From JADJGC01 sp964576925 (GTDB lineage Bacteria > Zixibacteria > MSB-5A5 > CAIYYT01), in assembly GCA_964576925.1 (NCBI GenBank), contig CAZNWJ010000010.1:1-64000 (forward strand): 64,000 bases of DNA, read 5' to 3'. The notes under the pieces were generated by a model. That model was not told the origin of the DNA and ran no database searches. It saw nothing but the letters and a program-made list of their open reading frames with translations. Both the position numbers and the translations under genes were made by a program. Positions 62,815 to 64,000 of the stretch are shown one piece after another (position 1 is the first letter of the stretch; each line of letters begins with the position of its first letter).

Positions 62815-64000
62815 ATGGGAATGGATCGCAAAATAGAGAAGAAGACTTGGCCGCGAAGGCGCATCATCATTTATGGTGCCGGCGGGCTCATCATGGTCTT
62901 CCTTGTCGCACTCCTCGTCTTCGGTGACACCAGTTCCGCGCTCAATGTCGAATCGCAGAAAATCAGCATCTCTACCGTCGAGCGTGGGCCGTTCCAGGAG
63001 CTGATCCCGGTTACCGGCACAGTCCTCCCGCTCAAGTCAGTATATATGGACGCCATGGACGGCGGGCGCGTCGATCAAATCTTCGTCGAAGAAGGCGCGA
63101 TGGTGAAGGAGGGTGACCCGATTTTGCGCATGACGAACACCAATCTCCAGATGGAGATGATGTTCCGTGAAGCTGATTTATTTGAACAGATGAACAACCT
63201 GCGCGCCGTCAGGCTGGCGATGGAACAGAATCGCCTGAGTCTGCGCGAACAGATGGCTGAAATCGACTACCAGAACGCCGTCCAGTCGCGCAACTACGAG
63301 CGCGCTCGCGCCCTGCACAGCAAGGACGTGATTTCGAAAGAAGAGTTCGAGCGCACCCGCGATGACTACGAATACTGGCGCACGCGCAAGGAGCTTGTGA
63401 CCGAAAGCCAGCGCCAGGATTCGATTATGCGCGACCTGCAGGTGCAACAGCTCGAGCAGTCGATTCAGCGCATGCAACAGAATTTCAAGATCGTCAAGGA
63501 AAACTACGAAAATCTCGTCCAGCGCGCTCCGATCAGCGGGCAGCTCTCCCAACTCAACGCCGAGATCGGCGAACTCAAATCTCCCGGCGAACGGCTGGGA
63601 CAGGTCGACGTCCTCGACGGATACAAGGTCCGCGCTGCCATCGACGAGTACTATATCAGCCGCATCGCGCAGGGACAGACCGCCGAAGCGGAACTCGCCG
63701 GAGAGAAAGTCTCTCTGCTCGTTCGCCGCGTCTACCCCGAAGTCCGCGATGGGCGTTTCGAGATCGACCTCGAATTCACGGCGACAGCCCCGCGCGGTAT
63801 CCGTCGCGGCCAGTCGATTCAGTTGCGGCTCGCCTTGGGGGAACTGTCCGAAGCCCTCATGATCGCGCGCGGCGGCTTCTATCAAACGACCGGCGGCAAT
63901 TGGATCTACGTGCTGGATGAATCCGGCGACTTCGCCCGCAAACGCCGTATCCGTCTCGGTCGCCAGAATCCGCGCATGTACGAGGTTCTGGAAGGCCTCG
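62815..64000 (+). CDS. HlyD/MacA-type efflux adaptor (cut by window end)
   Basis: About 395 codons are present and the frame is still open at the window edge. An N-terminal membrane helix (RIIIYGAGGLIMVFLVALLVFG) anchors the protein. The lipoyl half-motifs flank a long coiled-coil hairpin (NNLRAVRLAMEQNRLSLREQ ... QQLEQSIQRMQQNFKIV), followed by IDEYYISRIAQGQTAE and the beta-barrel domain. Starts at 62815 or 62821 are both possible; neither has a strong ribosome site. HlyD-type adaptors of this form usually precede an ABC ATPase and permease (MacB-like), which would lie to the right. A sigma-54-like promoter and dyads upstream link it to the activator gene. Confidence 0.88.
   Translation, partial: MGMDRKIEKKTWPRRRIIIYGAGGLIMVFLVALLVFGDTSSALNVESQKISISTVERGPFQELIPVTGTVLPLKSVYMDAMDGGRVDQIFVEEGAMVKEGDPILRMTNTNLQMEMMFREADLFEQMNNLRAVRLAMEQNRLSLREQMAEIDYQNAVQSRNYERARALHSKDVISKEEFERTRDDYEYWRTRKELVTESQRQDSIMRDLQVQQLEQSIQRMQQNFKIVKENYENLVQRAPISGQLSQLNAEIGELKSPGERLGQVDVLDGYKVRAAIDEYYISRIAQGQTAEAELAGEKVSLLVRRVYPEVRDGRFEIDLEFTATAPRGIRRGQSIQLRLALGELSEALMIARGGFYQTTGGNWIYVLDESGDFARKRRIRLGRQNPRMYEVLEGL

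Overview
The window comes from a Gram-negative bacterium with an outer membrane (TolC/RND efflux) and surface-exported proteins. The subtilase ends in a C-terminal domain with an NPFNPSTTI motif, a type common in uncultured FCB-superphylum lineages such as Zixibacteria and their relatives. This taxonomic hint is an inference; no rRNA or complete tRNA is present.

The window has two halves. Positions 1 to about 30,340 are visibly AT-richer and look like accessory DNA. The rest is GC-richer, ordinary chromosome. At 30,303-30,342 lies a displaced 3' end of a tmRNA or alanine tRNA, ending in the encoded CCA and with no body upstream. About 200-260 bases just before it are related to a segment at 9,230-9,464. 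The simplest reading is a pair of genomic islands stacked at one integration site. Island A occupies 1 to ~9,464 and carries on to the left. Island B occupies ~9,465-30,342. The intact RNA gene would lie outside the window to the left.

Island A carries a tight four-gene operon: a membrane-anchored von Willebrand A protein, a tubulin/FtsZ-like GTPase, a large membrane protein of unknown family, and a membrane-bound transglutaminase-like protein. This looks like a membrane or envelope remodelling apparatus. Island B opens with a small excisionase-like regulator (minus strand). It then has two co-directional modules. The first is a nucleic-acid module: HEPN-SNF2 helicase, sacsin-type HATPase with a C-terminal zinc site, and RecD-like helicase with a C-terminal PD-(D/E)XK nuclease-like domain. 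The second is a chaperone-like module: a GrpE-like small protein, an Hsp70 with an extra inserted domain, an AAA+ ATPase, two proteins sharing a degenerate J-like N-terminus (one with 11 TPRs, one with PH-like repeats), and a membrane coiled-coil protein. I know of no named defence system with this composition; it is the best candidate here for an undescribed system.

Right of the island come three tandem secreted surface-type proteins (one with a frameshift near its end), a PerR/KatG peroxide-stress pair with a clear autoregulatory operator, a flavin oxidase, a Ser/Thr kinase with TPRs, a DUF488 protein, a WD40 protein and TypA/BipA. A divergent ArsR regulator, with a predicted leaderless promoter, sits back to back with a three-gene RND efflux operon. 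Next is an operon of ECF sigma factor, small beta-rich protein, TPR-CHAT protease and secreted subtilase, whose layout suggests protease-controlled transcription. The window ends with a sensor kinase/NtrC-type activator pair and, divergent from it, an HlyD-type efflux adaptor cut by the window edge. Two dyads and a sigma-54-like promoter lie between them.
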